DNA of 64,000 nucleotides. Source: Achromobacter dolens. GTDB taxonomy: Bacteria > Pseudomonadota > Gammaproteobacteria > Burkholderiales > Burkholderiaceae_B. The stretch is taken from positions 1 to 64,000 of the forward strand of contig NZ_CADIJW010000009.1 in the NCBI RefSeq assembly GCF_902859745.1, given 5' to 3'. Below the pieces are notes generated by a model, which saw only the letters and a list, made by a program, of their open reading frames with translations, did not search any database and was not told where the DNA came from. Numbering within the stretch: position 1 is the stretch's first letter; every line of letters begins with the position of its first letter. The position numbers and the translations under genes are program-made. Below are positions 8,912 to 17,422 of this stretch, one piece after another.

Positions 8912-10086
8912 TGCGGCCGCAAGCCCGCGCCACGCCCGGCGCGCGACCGCCGGCGTCCCCATCGCGGCGCGCGCCGGCGGGGCGCGGCAAAGCCTGGTAT
9001 CGGATCCACAAATGGTCCAGCCTGGCCTGTACGCTGTTCCTGCTGGTGGTCTGCCTCTCGGGCCTGCCATTGATCTTCGATGAAGAGATCGTGACCTGGC
9101 TCGACCCCTCTCCGCCCTGGCCCACGCTCGCGCCGGGCACGCCGGCGCCATCGCTCGACGCCATCATCGATGCGGCGCGGGCGCGCCATCGCGCGCACCG
9201 GGTCGTCGACGTGGAAGTGTTGCGCGATCCGCCCCGCGTCACGCTCGGGCTCGCCCCCGGGCCACAGGCCGCCGCCGGGACGCCGTCGCTGCGCCTGGAG
9301 TTCGATGCGCGCGACGGCACCCCGCGAGCCGCCATCGCCGACTCGGACGAAGGGCTGGGCAGCCGCATCGTGACGCTCATGACGCGCCTGCACATCGATC
9401 TCTATGGCGGTTTGCCCGGTCAGTTGTTCCTGGGCGCCATGGCCCTGCTGTTCTCGCTGGCGGTGATATCGGGCGTGGCGCTGTATCACCCGTACATGAA
9501 AAAACTGCCCTTCGGCACCGTCCGCGCCCACCGCGCGCGCCGCCTGAAATGGCTGGACCTGCACAACCTGCTGGGCATCGTTACCGTGGCCTGGGCGCTG
9601 ATGATGGGCCTGACCGGCGCCCTGCACGAACTGGCGGTTCCCTTCTTCCGCCATTGGCTGTCGAACGAGGTCCAGGTCGCGATTTCGCCCCGGATCGATA
9701 CCCCCCCGGCCAGCGCCACGGCCTGGGCCTCGGTGCAGCAGGCCTATGCCACCGCGCGGGCCGCCGTGCCGGGCAGGCAGGTCGAATCGCTGCGCTTTCC
9801 CGATGCCAGCCTGGGCCTGCCCCGCCACTATCTGCTGTGGGCCAAAGGTGACACCGCTCTCGGCGCGCACCTGTTCGACGCCGTCCTGGTCGATGCCCCC
9901 ACGGGCAAGCTGACTGCAGTCCTGGACATGCCCTGGTATCTGCGCGCCCTGCAGTTCTCGCGGCCGCTGCACTATGGCGACACCGCCGGCCTGCCGCTCA
10001 AACTGATCTGGGCCGCGCTCGACCTGATCATGATCGTGATCCTTGGAAGCGGCCTCTATCTCTGGCGCCGGCGCGCCGGGCAATAG
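8911..10086 (+). CDS. PepSY-domain membrane protein of the iron-uptake cluster
   Basis: A GTG at 8911 overlaps the receptor's TAG stop by one base (TAGTG), giving 391 residues and showing translational coupling. The first membrane span is about residues 38-57 (LACTLFLLVVCLSGLPLIF). Further spans are near LFLGAMALLFSLAVISGVAL, NLLGIVTVAWALMMGLTGAL and the C-terminal LIWAALDLIMIVILGSGLYLW, after which the protein ends in RRRAGQ. PepSY-associated membrane proteins often sit beside siderophore receptors (PiuB-like) and are proposed to help reduce or release iron at the inner membrane. That role is inferred from family and context. Confidence 0.88.
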   Translation: MRPQARATPGARPPASPSRRAPAGRGKAWYRIHKWSSLACTLFLLVVCLSGLPLIFDEEIVTWLDPSPPWPTLAPGTPAPSLDAIIDAARARHRAHRVVDVEVLRDPPRVTLGLAPGPQAAAGTPSLRLEFDARDGTPRAAIADSDEGLGSRIVTLMTRLHIDLYGGLPGQLFLGAMALLFSLAVISGVALYHPYMKKLPFGTVRAHRARRLKWLDLHNLLGIVTVAWALMMGLTGALHELAVPFFRHWLSNEVQVAISPRIDTPPASATAWASVQQAYATARAAVPGRQVESLRFPDASLGLPRHYLLWAKGDTALGAHLFDAVLVDAPTGKLTAVLDMPWYLRALQFSRPLHYGDTAGLPLKLIWAALDLIMIVILGSGLYLWRRRAGQ

Positions 10087-10117
10087 CGACTTCCAGCCGT
10101 GGGCCCCGGCGGCCGGC

Positions 10118-10726
10118 TCAATCCGCCGCGTCGCGCGCCGCCGGCGCACTTCCCGCGAAATGCGCCGCCACCCATCGTTCACAGACGTCCAACAATTTCG
10201 GCGCGCCGCGCTGGATCACCGGACCGTAGCGGGCCAGCACCTGCTCGCGCGACACGCCGTTCTCGGTCCAGGTGCCGCCGCCCGTGAACACGTTGATCAG
10301 CAGCGGCTGGAAGCGGTCCAGCGCCTTGGCGAAGCGCGCGTCCTCGCTCTCGGCCTGCTCGAATTCGCGCCACAGCGCCAGGAACTCTTCGCCCTGCGGC
10401 GGAGGCAGCAAGCCGAACAGCCGTTCGGCCGCCTTGTCCTCCTGCTCGACCTGCCACGCCGCCGACGAACCGCCATGGATCGGATGGTCGCCGACGTCGA
10501 TCTCGACCACGTCATGCAGCAGCAGCATCCGCATGACCCGCTGGGTATCCACCGGACCGCTGGCGTATTCACTCAGCACCAGCGCGTACAGCGCCAGGTG
10601 CCAGGAGTGCTCGGCGGAATTCTCCTTGCGGCTGCGGTCCAGCAGCGGCGATTGCCGGACGACGGTCTTGAGCCGGTCGATTTCGCGGAGGAATTGCAGC
10701 TGTTTTTCCAGTGAGGTCGATGCCAT
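10118..10726 (-). CDS. HD-domain hydrolase (YfbR / HDDC2-like)
   Basis: The 202-residue protein carries the metal-binding HD signature: EHSWHLALYALVLSEYA, then RMLLLHDVVEIDVGD, and a later acidic segment. This pattern fits the HD family of small 5'-deoxynucleotidases such as YfbR and HDDC2, which hydrolyse deoxynucleoside monophosphates. The frame is open 18 codons further upstream, but the ATG at 10726 starts the conserved region (MASTSLEKQLQFLREIDRLK). It converges with the PepSY gene and is followed upstream by a same-strand LysR gene 73 bp away. The substrate is not certain. Confidence 0.82.
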   Translation of the reverse strand: MASTSLEKQLQFLREIDRLKTVVRQSPLLDRSRKENSAEHSWHLALYALVLSEYASGPVDTQRVMRMLLLHDVVEIDVGDHPIHGGSSAAWQVEQEDKAAERLFGLLPPPQGEEFLALWREFEQAESEDARFAKALDRFQPLLINVFTGGGTWTENGVSREQVLARYGPVIQRGAPKLLDVCERWVAAHFAGSAPAARDAAD

Positions 10727-10798
10727 GGTGTCCTGCGTGGGTGGCGGTCCTGGCGCGAATGCCGATCGCGTTCCCGACACTGTACCCCCCTGACAGGC

Positions 10799-11674
10799 TC
10801 AGGGCGCCAACGTGGCCCCCGCCGCCCGCGCCAGGCACTCGGCCATCTTGCCGCGGACGCTGCCGGCGTCGAACGGCAACCGCCCGATGAGGCCGATCTC
10901 GCGATGAAACGCCGCATCGCCCAGCGACACCAGCCGCAGGCCATCCGTATCCAGGCCGCGCAAGCGCGGCAGCAGCGCCACGCCCAGTCCGTGGCGCACC
11001 ATGTTGGCGATGGCCTCGATCTCGTCCAGCTCCACGGCCTCGTGCACCGTGATGCGCTGCTTCTTCAGGAACAGGTCCACCACGCGCCCGCCGAACGACG
11101 CGCGGTCGTAGCGGATGAAGGGCTGCGACGCCAACACCTCGCGCCACTGCGCCAACGCCATCGCGGCCGGCATGGCCAGCACCACTTCCTCGCGCAGCAA
11201 CGGCTGCCAGCCCAGTTCCGGCGGCAGCGCGAACGGCGGCCGGATCAGCAGCGCCATATCGACCTCGCCGGCGTCCACCTGTCCCAGCAGCGACAGCGAC
11301 ACCCCCGGCACGATCCGCACCCGCACGTCGGGGTAGCCGGCGCGGAACTCGCCCAGCGCCCGCACCAGCAGGTCCTGCTGCACCGACGCGATGGCGCCGA
11401 TGCGCAGCGAGCCGCTGACATGGCCGGCCCCGGCCGAAGATGCCATGCGCTCGGCCATGGCCACCAGTTCCTCGGCCTGCGGCAGCATCTCGCGGCCATG
11501 GTCGTTCAGCACGGCGGCGCGCGCGCTGCGGTCGAACAGCGCCACGCCCAGGTAGTCCTCCAGGCGCTTGATCTGGGCGCTGACCGCGGACTGGGTCAGG
11601 CCCAACTGAGCGCCCGCCCCGGTGAAGGTGCCGTCGCGCGCCACGGCAATGAAGGTCTTGAATTCTTTGATCAC
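10799..11674 (-). CDS. LysR-family transcriptional regulator
   Basis: The N-terminal winged helix-turn-helix (IKEFKTFIAVARDGTFTGAG, then LTQSAVSAQIKRLEDYLG) and the periplasmic-binding-like effector domain are typical of LysR. The start is taken at a GTG that places Ile-Lys-Glu-Phe at the usual LysR N-terminus (291 residues); an ATG 15 codons upstream, in an AT-rich stretch, would give 306. It is divergent from the VOC gene across an unusually AT-rich 90-140 bp spacer, so it may control that gene and perhaps the pxp genes behind it. The effector is unknown. Confidence 0.9.
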   Translation of the reverse strand: MIKEFKTFIAVARDGTFTGAGAQLGLTQSAVSAQIKRLEDYLGVALFDRSARAAVLNDHGREMLPQAEELVAMAERMASSAGAGHVSGSLRIGAIASVQQDLLVRALGEFRAGYPDVRVRIVPGVSLSLLGQVDAGEVDMALLIRPPFALPPELGWQPLLREEVVLAMPAAMALAQWREVLASQPFIRYDRASFGGRVVDLFLKKQRITVHEAVELDEIEAIANMVRHGLGVALLPRLRGLDTDGLRLVSLGDAAFHREIGLIGRLPFDAGSVRGKMAECLARAAGATLAP

Positions 11675-11815
11675 GATCAATATTTTCGATGCTAAGAAAC
11701 AAAAAATATCGTTTTTCAATCAAAAAAACAATTCATAAACTATCGATTCCGGACACGCCCCGATGGTGACGGTCCGCATTCTGAATTACCTTTTCCGCCT
11801 TATCCGGAGCTTTTC

Positions 11816-12247
11816 ATGACCGCTCAAACCAACCTGCCGCCGTTCCACCTGGCCTTCCCGGTCCGCGACCTGGCCGAAGCCCGCGCCTTCTACGGCGAAA
11901 AGCTGGGCTGTCCGGAGGGCCGCAGCTCGCCCGACTGGATCGACTTCAACTTCTACGGCCACCAGATCGTCGCCCACCTGGCCCCCAGCGAGTGCGGCCA
12001 CAAGGCCACCAGCGCGGTCGATTCGCACAATGTGCCCGTGCGCCATTTCGGCGCGGTGCTTTCCATGGAACAATGGGAAGCCATGGCCAAGCGCCTGACC
12101 GATGCCGGCACCGAGTTCGTCATCGAGCCCTACATCCGCTTCAAGGGCGAAGTCGGCGAACAGGCCACCATGTTCTTCCTGGACCCGTCGGGCAACGCGC
12201 TGGAATTCAAGGCGTTCAAGAACCTGGATTCGTTGTTCGCCAAGTAA
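11816..12247 (+). CDS. VOC-family (glyoxalase/dioxygenase fold) protein
   Basis: The 143-residue protein shows the paired beta-alpha-beta units of the vicinal oxygen chelate fold: [22 protein letters not shown] at the N-terminus and [17 protein letters not shown] at the C-terminus, with candidate metal ligands His, His and Glu. It lies 18 bp upstream of pxpB and divergent from the LysR gene. Such proteins range from lyases to isomerases, so no reaction is assigned. Its position could mean it belongs to the 5-oxoproline operon, but this is only context. Confidence 0.85.
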   Translation: MTAQTNLPPFHLAFPVRDLAEARAFYGEKLGCPEGRSSPDWIDFNFYGHQIVAHLAPSECGHKATSAVDSHNVPVRHFGAVLSMEQWEAMAKRLTDAGTEFVIEPYIRFKGEVGEQATMFFLDPSGNALEFKAFKNLDSLFAK

Positions 12248-12265
12248 TCCGTCTCTACAGGTTTC

Positions 12266-13006
12266 GTGCCGTTGAACGCTACATCAGACACTTCTTCTCC
12301 GGCCGAAACCGCCTGGCGCATCCAGCCCCAGGGCGACCGCTGCCTGATCGTCTCTTTCGGTGACCAGATCGACGCCACCATCGGCCGCACCTGCCTGGCG
12401 GCGGCGCGCAAGCTGCGCGACGCCGGCCTGCCGGGCGTGACCGACGTGGTGCCATCGTTCGTGGCGGTGGCGGTGCATTACCGGCCCGACGGCCTGGGCA
12501 ACGGTCCCACCTACGCCGACCTGGCCGCGCGCATCGAGGCGCTGCTGGGCGACGGCATCCAGGCCGACGCCGCCGCCGGCCGCGAGGTCGACGTGCCGGT
12601 CTGCTACGGCGGCGAGCACGGGCCCGACCTCGACGACGTCGCCCGCGCCGCCGGCCTGACCCCCGACGACGTCATCGCGCTGCACAGCGGGCCGCGCAGC
12701 ATGGTGTTCATGCTGGGCTTCGCGCCCGGCCACGCCTACCTGGGCGTGCACGACGAAAAACTGAACCTGCCGCGGCGCGCCTCGCCGCGCACCGCCGTGC
12801 CGCCCGGCGCGGTGGCCATCGCCAACCGCCAGACCGTGATCTACCCCAACCGTCTGCCCGGCGGCTGGCACATCATTGGCGCCACCCCGCTGACCATGTT
12901 CGACCCCGCGCGCGACCCCGCCGCGTATTTGCAACCGGGCGACTCGGTGCGCTTCGTGCCCATCACCCCCGATGAATTCGAACGCCTGCGGGAGGGCCGG
13001 CCGTGA
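12266..13006 (+). CDS. pxpB: 5-oxoprolinase subunit PxpB (KipI type)
   Basis: The 246-residue protein begins with an unusual GTG and carries the KipI/PxpB signatures: GDRCLIVSFGDQID at the start, PVCYGGEHGPDLDDVA in the middle and MVFMLGFAPGHAYLG followed by LPRRASPRTAVPPGAVAIA near the C-terminus. In bacteria PxpA, PxpB and PxpC together perform ATP-dependent cleavage of 5-oxoproline to glutamate, removing a by-product of glutathione and glutamine chemistry. It overlaps pxpC by four bases (GTGA), indicating coupling. All three subunits are present and in order here. Confidence 0.93.
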   Translation: MPLNATSDTSSPAETAWRIQPQGDRCLIVSFGDQIDATIGRTCLAAARKLRDAGLPGVTDVVPSFVAVAVHYRPDGLGNGPTYADLAARIEALLGDGIQADAAAGREVDVPVCYGGEHGPDLDDVARAAGLTPDDVIALHSGPRSMVFMLGFAPGHAYLGVHDEKLNLPRRASPRTAVPPGAVAIANRQTVIYPNRLPGGWHIIGATPLTMFDPARDPAAYLQPGDSVRFVPITPDEFERLREGRP

Positions 13007-14004
13007 GCCTCACCGTCATCAAGCCGGGCATGCTGTCCAGCTTCCAGAACCGCGGCCGCGAGGGCTACCAGCACCAGGGCATCCCGGCCGCCGGCGCCAT
13101 GGACGAACGCGCCCATCGCCTGGCCAACGCGCTCGCCGGCAACACCGGCGATCCCGCCACGCTGGAAATGACCCTGACCGGCCCGACGCTGCGCTTCGAC
13201 GCGCCGGCCTGCTTCGCGCTGGCGGGCGCCGACCTGGGCGCCACGCTCAACGGTCAGGACATCCCCCAGCACCGGCCGCTGGTCGCCCGCGCCGGCGACA
13301 CGCTGGCCTTTGGCGCGCGGCCAGCCAACGGCGTGCGCGCCTATCTGGCGGTGCACGGCGGCTTTGCGCTGGCGCCGGTGATGGGCAGCGAAACCACCTA
13401 TCTGCGCAGCGGCTTCGGCGGCTTCGGAGGCCGCGCGCTGGCCAAGGGCGACCAGGTCGGCCTGCGCCACACGCTTGCCGGCCGCGACCTCGATGCGTTG
13501 CGAAAGGCCCTGTGGGACCTGCGCATCTACCTGCCCGGCGCGCTCGGCAACAAGCAACGCGACACCATCCGCTTCCTGCCCGGCATGCAGTGGCAGGAAT
13601 TCTCCGAAGCCTCCCGCCATGCCTTCGGCGGCGCGGAATTCCGCATCAGCCCGCAGTCCGACCGCATGGGCTACCGCCTGCAGGGCCCGGCGCTGTCCAT
13701 GAGCCAGCCGCGCCAGATGCTGTCGGAGGCCGCCAGTTTCGGCACCGTGCAGGTGCCCTCTGGCGGCGAGGCCATCATTCTCATGGCCGACCGTCAGACC
13801 ACCGGGGGCTACCCCAAGATCGCGCAGATCGCCACCGTCGACCTGCCCTTGCTGGCGCAGTATGCGCCGGGACGCGCGCTGCGGTTTGCCATGATCGAAC
13901 TCGACGAGGCGCAACGCCTGGACGGCGAGCGCGAACGCGCCTTCGCCCAGTTGCTGGACGCGCTGGCGCCGCTGCGCGCGCTGCTGGGACCTGGCCACCC
14001 GTGA
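13003..14004 (+). CDS. pxpC: 5-oxoprolinase subunit PxpC (KipA type)
   Basis: The 333-residue biotin-dependent-carboxyltransferase-like protein has the PxpC/KipA hallmarks: QNRGREGYQHQGIPAAGAMD near the N-terminus, AYLAVHGGF, SYLR-like TTYLRSGFGGFGGRAL, ISPQSDRMGYRLQGP and the C-terminal QTTGGYPKIAQI. With PxpB it forms the kinase-like part of the 5-oxoprolinase complex. The GTG start overlaps the end of pxpB. A 56-bp gap precedes pxpA. Confidence 0.94.
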   Translation: MSLTVIKPGMLSSFQNRGREGYQHQGIPAAGAMDERAHRLANALAGNTGDPATLEMTLTGPTLRFDAPACFALAGADLGATLNGQDIPQHRPLVARAGDTLAFGARPANGVRAYLAVHGGFALAPVMGSETTYLRSGFGGFGGRALAKGDQVGLRHTLAGRDLDALRKALWDLRIYLPGALGNKQRDTIRFLPGMQWQEFSEASRHAFGGAEFRISPQSDRMGYRLQGPALSMSQPRQMLSEAASFGTVQVPSGGEAIILMADRQTTGGYPKIAQIATVDLPLLAQYAPGRALRFAMIELDEAQRLDGERERAFAQLLDALAPLRALLGPGHP

Positions 14005-14060
14005 GGCCAGCTCGCACGCGCCCCCCGAATAACAGCCCGAACCTCCACAGGAACCTCATC

Positions 14061-14828
14061 ATGAGCACAAGCATCGACCTGAACTGCGACATGGGCGAAA
14101 GCTATGGCGCCTGGAGCATGGGCAACGACGCCGCGGTGCTGGCCTTCGTCAGCTCGGCCAACATTGCCTGCGGCTTTCATGGCGGCGATCCCGCCACCAT
14201 GCGCAAGACCGTGGCCGCCGCCCTCAAGCAGGGCGTGGCGCTGGGCGCGCACCCCAGCCTGCACGACCTGGTCGGCTTCGGCCGCCGCGCGATTCCGATC
14301 ACGCCGGACGAGGCCTACGACATCACGGTCTACCAGATCGGCGCGCTGGCCGGCGTGGCCGCCTCGCAAGGCGCGCGGCTGCACCACGTCAAGGCGCATG
14401 GCGCGCTCTACAACATGGCCGCCAAGGACGAGGGCCTGGCGCGCGCCATCTGCCAGGCGGTCAAGGACGTGGATGCCTCGCTGCTGCTGTACGGGCTGGC
14501 CGGCAGCAAGCTGATCGACGCCGCGCGCGCCATCGGGTTGGCGGCGGCCAACGAGGTCTTCGCCGACCGTTCCTACCAGGACGACGGCTCGCTCACGCCG
14601 CGCACCCGCGCCGGCGCCATGATCGAGGACGTCGACCAGGCGGTGACGCAAGTGGTGCGCATGGTTCGGGAAGGCAAGGTGCGTTCGGTCGACGGCAAGG
14701 ACGTGCCCGTGCAGGCCGACACGCTCTGTATCCACGGCGACCAGCCCAATGCGCTGGTGTTCGCCCGCGCCATCCGCGAAGCGCTGGAACGGGCCGGCAT
14801 CGCCGTGCGCACGCCGGCGCGCCGCTAA
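14061..14828 (+). CDS. pxpA: 5-oxoprolinase subunit PxpA (LamB/YcsF family)
   Basis: The 255-residue protein starts with the family signature IDLNCDMGESYGAWSMGND and continues with SANIACGFHGGDP, GAHPSLHDLVGFGRR, HVKAHGALYNM and CIHGDQPNA, all expected of LamB/YcsF proteins. The frame is open upstream, but the ATG at 14061 is preceded by AGGAA at good spacing and starts the conserved domain. PxpA performs the hydrolytic half of 5-oxoproline cleavage. The gene converges with the GntR gene only six bases away. Confidence 0.95.
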   Translation: MSTSIDLNCDMGESYGAWSMGNDAAVLAFVSSANIACGFHGGDPATMRKTVAAALKQGVALGAHPSLHDLVGFGRRAIPITPDEAYDITVYQIGALAGVAASQGARLHHVKAHGALYNMAAKDEGLARAICQAVKDVDASLLLYGLAGSKLIDAARAIGLAAANEVFADRSYQDDGSLTPRTRAGAMIEDVDQAVTQVVRMVREGKVRSVDGKDVPVQADTLCIHGDQPNALVFARAIREALERAGIAVRTPARR

Positions 14829-14834
14829 GCCGCC

Positions 14835-15536
14835 CTAGCCGCGCCCGAAGCGCGGCGCCGACTCTTCCGCATCCTGCTGCGAGGCCTCGTGGTAGGCCCG
14901 CAGGATGCCTGGCAGCACATCGATCACGTAGTTGCGCGTCAGCTCGGCGGCGCGGTCGAAATCGCGCTTGTCCAGCGCCTGCGTGATGCCCTGGGTGTAG
15001 GTCTGCAGGTTGTTCGACGCCATCGTCTGCCGGGCCAGCAGGTAGCGCAGCGGCTCGACCTGCTCGTACAGCTTGGTCAGCACGTCCGCCAGCGGCGCAT
15101 TGCCGGTGAAACGGGCGCCGGCCAGGTAGAACTCGCGCAGCGCGGCGATATAGGCGCGCACGTCGCGCTTGGCCATGGCGGCGGCGATCGCCTCGTCATA
15201 GCTGCGCAGCTCGGCCACCAGGGGCGAGATGTCGTCGATCTCGGCAACCTGGCGGATGCAATAGGCTTCCAGTTCCGCGCGCAACTTGTAGAGGTGGCGG
15301 ATCTGGGTTTCGGAATACAGGGTGACCCGGAAGCCCTTGCGCTGGACATGCGTCACCAGGCCGCTCAGTTCCAGCAGACGCAGCGCTTCCCGGATGGGAC
15401 TGCGGCTGGTGCCGAAACGCTGCTCCAGTTCCTGTTCCCGCAACGGCTGCCCGGGCCTGATAGTGCCATCCACTATCAACTCACGAATCTGTTCCTGTAG
15501 GAAGTACGGAATCGTGGCGGGCGCTTTGACGTCCAA
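14835..15536 (-). CDS. GntR-family regulator (FadR/FCD type), candidate pxp regulator
   Basis: A winged-helix domain (EQIRELIVDGTIRPGQPLRE, then FGTSRSPIREALRLLELSG) precedes an all-helical FCD effector domain with LRAELEAYCIRQVAE. The best start is a TTG at 15536: AAGGGGAG lies four bases before it and the protein then begins MDVKAPATIPYFLQEQ (233 residues); the open frame upstream has no comparable ribosome site and an unlikely Cys/Phe-rich sequence. It ends six bases from pxpA in convergent orientation, so control of the pxp genes is possible but not shown. Confidence 0.88.
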   Translation of the reverse strand: MDVKAPATIPYFLQEQIRELIVDGTIRPGQPLREQELEQRFGTSRSPIREALRLLELSGLVTHVQRKGFRVTLYSETQIRHLYKLRAELEAYCIRQVAEIDDISPLVAELRSYDEAIAAAMAKRDVRAYIAALREFYLAGARFTGNAPLADVLTKLYEQVEPLRYLLARQTMASNNLQTYTQGITQALDKRDFDRAAELTRNYVIDVLPGILRAYHEASQQDAEESAPRFGRG

Positions 15537-15645
15537 TCGGCTCCCCTTGTACTGCGTGATGCAAGTATTGCGACAGCGACAAGATACTAGAAATTTATTG
15601 AAACACAAATAGGAAAATTGTTGCAGGAAATCGCGCGCGGTCCGC

Positions 15646-16284
15646 TCAGTGCCAGTCGTCCCGATAGACAAACTTCGGCATCTGCCAATTGAAGCGCAGG
15701 GCCAGCAGGCGCAGCGCCAGACCGACCGCCAGCGCCACCGGCACTGCCGCGTTGGCCGGCATTCCCAGAGCCTGCGCGCCCAGGTAGAGCCCGCCGGTCA
15801 CCACCGACACGCTGGCGTACAGTTCCTTGCGGAACAGCAGTGGCACCTCGTTGCAGAGCACGTCGCGCAATACCCCGCCGGCGCAGCCGGTGATCATGCC
15901 GCTGATCAGCACGACCGTGATCGGCAGTTGCATCAGTTGCGCCACCTGGCAGCCGATGACCGTGAACGCCACCAGACCCAGCGCGTCCGCCAGCAGGAAC
16001 ACGCTGCGCAAGCGCCGCATCACCGGCGCGATCAGGGCGGTCAGCAAGGCCGCGCCCGCCGTCATCCACAGGTATTCGGGGTGCACCACCCAGGTCAGCG
16101 GATAGTGGCCCAGCAGCACGTCGCGCAGCGAGCCTCCGCCCAGCGCGGTGACGCAGGCGATGATGCAGACGCCCATCCAGTCCATGTCGCGCCGGCCGGC
16201 CGATAGCGCCGCCGTCATCGCTTCGGCCACGATGGCGACCAGGTACAGGGTGTGCAGCAGGGCAGGAGAAAGGTCGTAGAACAT
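15646..16284 (-). CDS. TRIC-family (UPF0126) cation channel-like membrane protein
   Basis: The 212-residue protein has seven predicted membrane spans built from two related halves with the glycine signatures CVTALGGGSLRDVLLG and ISGMITGCAGGVLRDVLC. These duplicate GGG/LRDVLL motifs define the bacterial TRIC homologues (YadS/YicG type), which form trimeric K+ channels. The start is the ATG of MFYDLSPALLHTLYL; 15 more codons are open upstream. It is divergent from the UspA gene with a 232-bp spacer. Physiological role is unknown. Confidence 0.88.
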   Translation of the reverse strand: MFYDLSPALLHTLYLVAIVAEAMTAALSAGRRDMDWMGVCIIACVTALGGGSLRDVLLGHYPLTWVVHPEYLWMTAGAALLTALIAPVMRRLRSVFLLADALGLVAFTVIGCQVAQLMQLPITVVLISGMITGCAGGVLRDVLCNEVPLLFRKELYASVSVVTGGLYLGAQALGMPANAAVPVALAVGLALRLLALRFNWQMPKFVYRDDWH

Positions 16285-16516
16285 GAAACAGGTGGGCGAT
16301 GGACGAAGCCGCGGCGCGGCAGGCCCCATTGTATTGACAGCCCACGGCCCGGGCGATTGCTCCTCGCCGGATCCTCCCTTACCCTGGAAGCGCGTTGATA
16401 TCGGTCAAGCCCCTGTCCATGCCCCGGCGGGACAATGGGGATGTGCCCGCAAGGGCGATTTCGGCCACCGGCGGGCTAGCGGGAGCCACCGGCGGGCCCC
16501 ATATCGGGAGAAACGT

Positions 16517-17386
16517 ATGTCGCAACAACCTGGCCCCATCCTACTGGCCACGGACCTCAGCGCGCGGGGCGATCGCGCCCTCGATCGCGCGCTGCAACTG
16601 GCCAAGGAACTCGATACCAAGCTGGTCGTGCTGCACGTGATGGAAAGTCACGGCGTGTCGCCGCGCCTGACCACGCCGGTCTGGCGCCGCCTGGCCGCCG
16701 ACCACAAGGCGGTGGCCGAACGCGAGCTGGCCGAGGACCTCGCCAACGCCGGCGTCGCCACCGAAGTCGTGGTGGTCTCGGGTGATCCGCTGGTGCGCAT
16801 CATGGAAACCGCCGACAGCTTCGGCTGCTCGCTGATCATCGCCGGCATCGCCCGCGACGAGACCCTCGGCCGTCTGCTGCTGGGCACCACGGTAGAGAAG
16901 CTGGCGCGCCAGGCGCGCCAGCCGGTGCTGGTGGTCAAGAACCGGCCGCGCAAGCCGTACCGCGACGTGCTGGTGGCTACCGACTTCTCGGCCGGCTCGC
17001 GCCGGGCGCTGCGCGCCGCACTGCAACTGGTGCCCAACGCCGACCTGACGCTGTTCCATGCCTACGATGTGCCGTTCCAGGGCAAGAACGTGCCGGACGA
17101 TGCGGTGACCCGCAGCTTTTATCACGCGGCCGAGCAGAGCTCGCGCGAATTCATCGCCGAAACGCCGGAACTGGCCAACGTGGCGCCGCCCAAGGTGGTG
17201 CTGGAATGCGGCCAGCCGGAGACGGTGCTGTCGGAATACTCGTTCAACCACCGTTCCGACCTGGTCGTCACGGGCACCCATGGCCGCACCGGCCTGCTGC
17301 GCACGGCCATCGGCAGCGTTGCCGAGCGCCTGCTGGAAGCCCTGCCGAGCGACGTGCTGATCGTGCGCCTGACCGAAGAGGCGTAA
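16517..17386 (+). CDS. Tandem universal stress protein (UspA) domains
   Basis: The 289-residue protein contains two UspA domains. The first starts GPILLATDLSARGDRALDRA and the second starts RDVLVATDFSAGSRRALRAA, ending with the nucleotide-binding pattern VTGTHGRTGLLRTAIGSVAE. The second domain keeps the G-2x-G-9x-G(S/T) ATP motif, while the first is looser (IAGIARDETLGRLLLGTTVE). The ATG at 16517 follows GGGAG with good spacing. The gene is monocistronic; such proteins support survival in stress or low oxygen. Confidence 0.92.
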   Translation: MSQQPGPILLATDLSARGDRALDRALQLAKELDTKLVVLHVMESHGVSPRLTTPVWRRLAADHKAVAERELAEDLANAGVATEVVVVSGDPLVRIMETADSFGCSLIIAGIARDETLGRLLLGTTVEKLARQARQPVLVVKNRPRKPYRDVLVATDFSAGSRRALRAALQLVPNADLTLFHAYDVPFQGKNVPDDAVTRSFYHAAEQSSREFIAETPELANVAPPKVVLECGQPETVLSEYSFNHRSDLVVTGTHGRTGLLRTAIGSVAERLLEALPSDVLIVRLTEEA

Positions 17387-17422
17387 CCCCCGCCCTGGCG
17401 CCGGGCCCAGGCGGGCCTGGCG

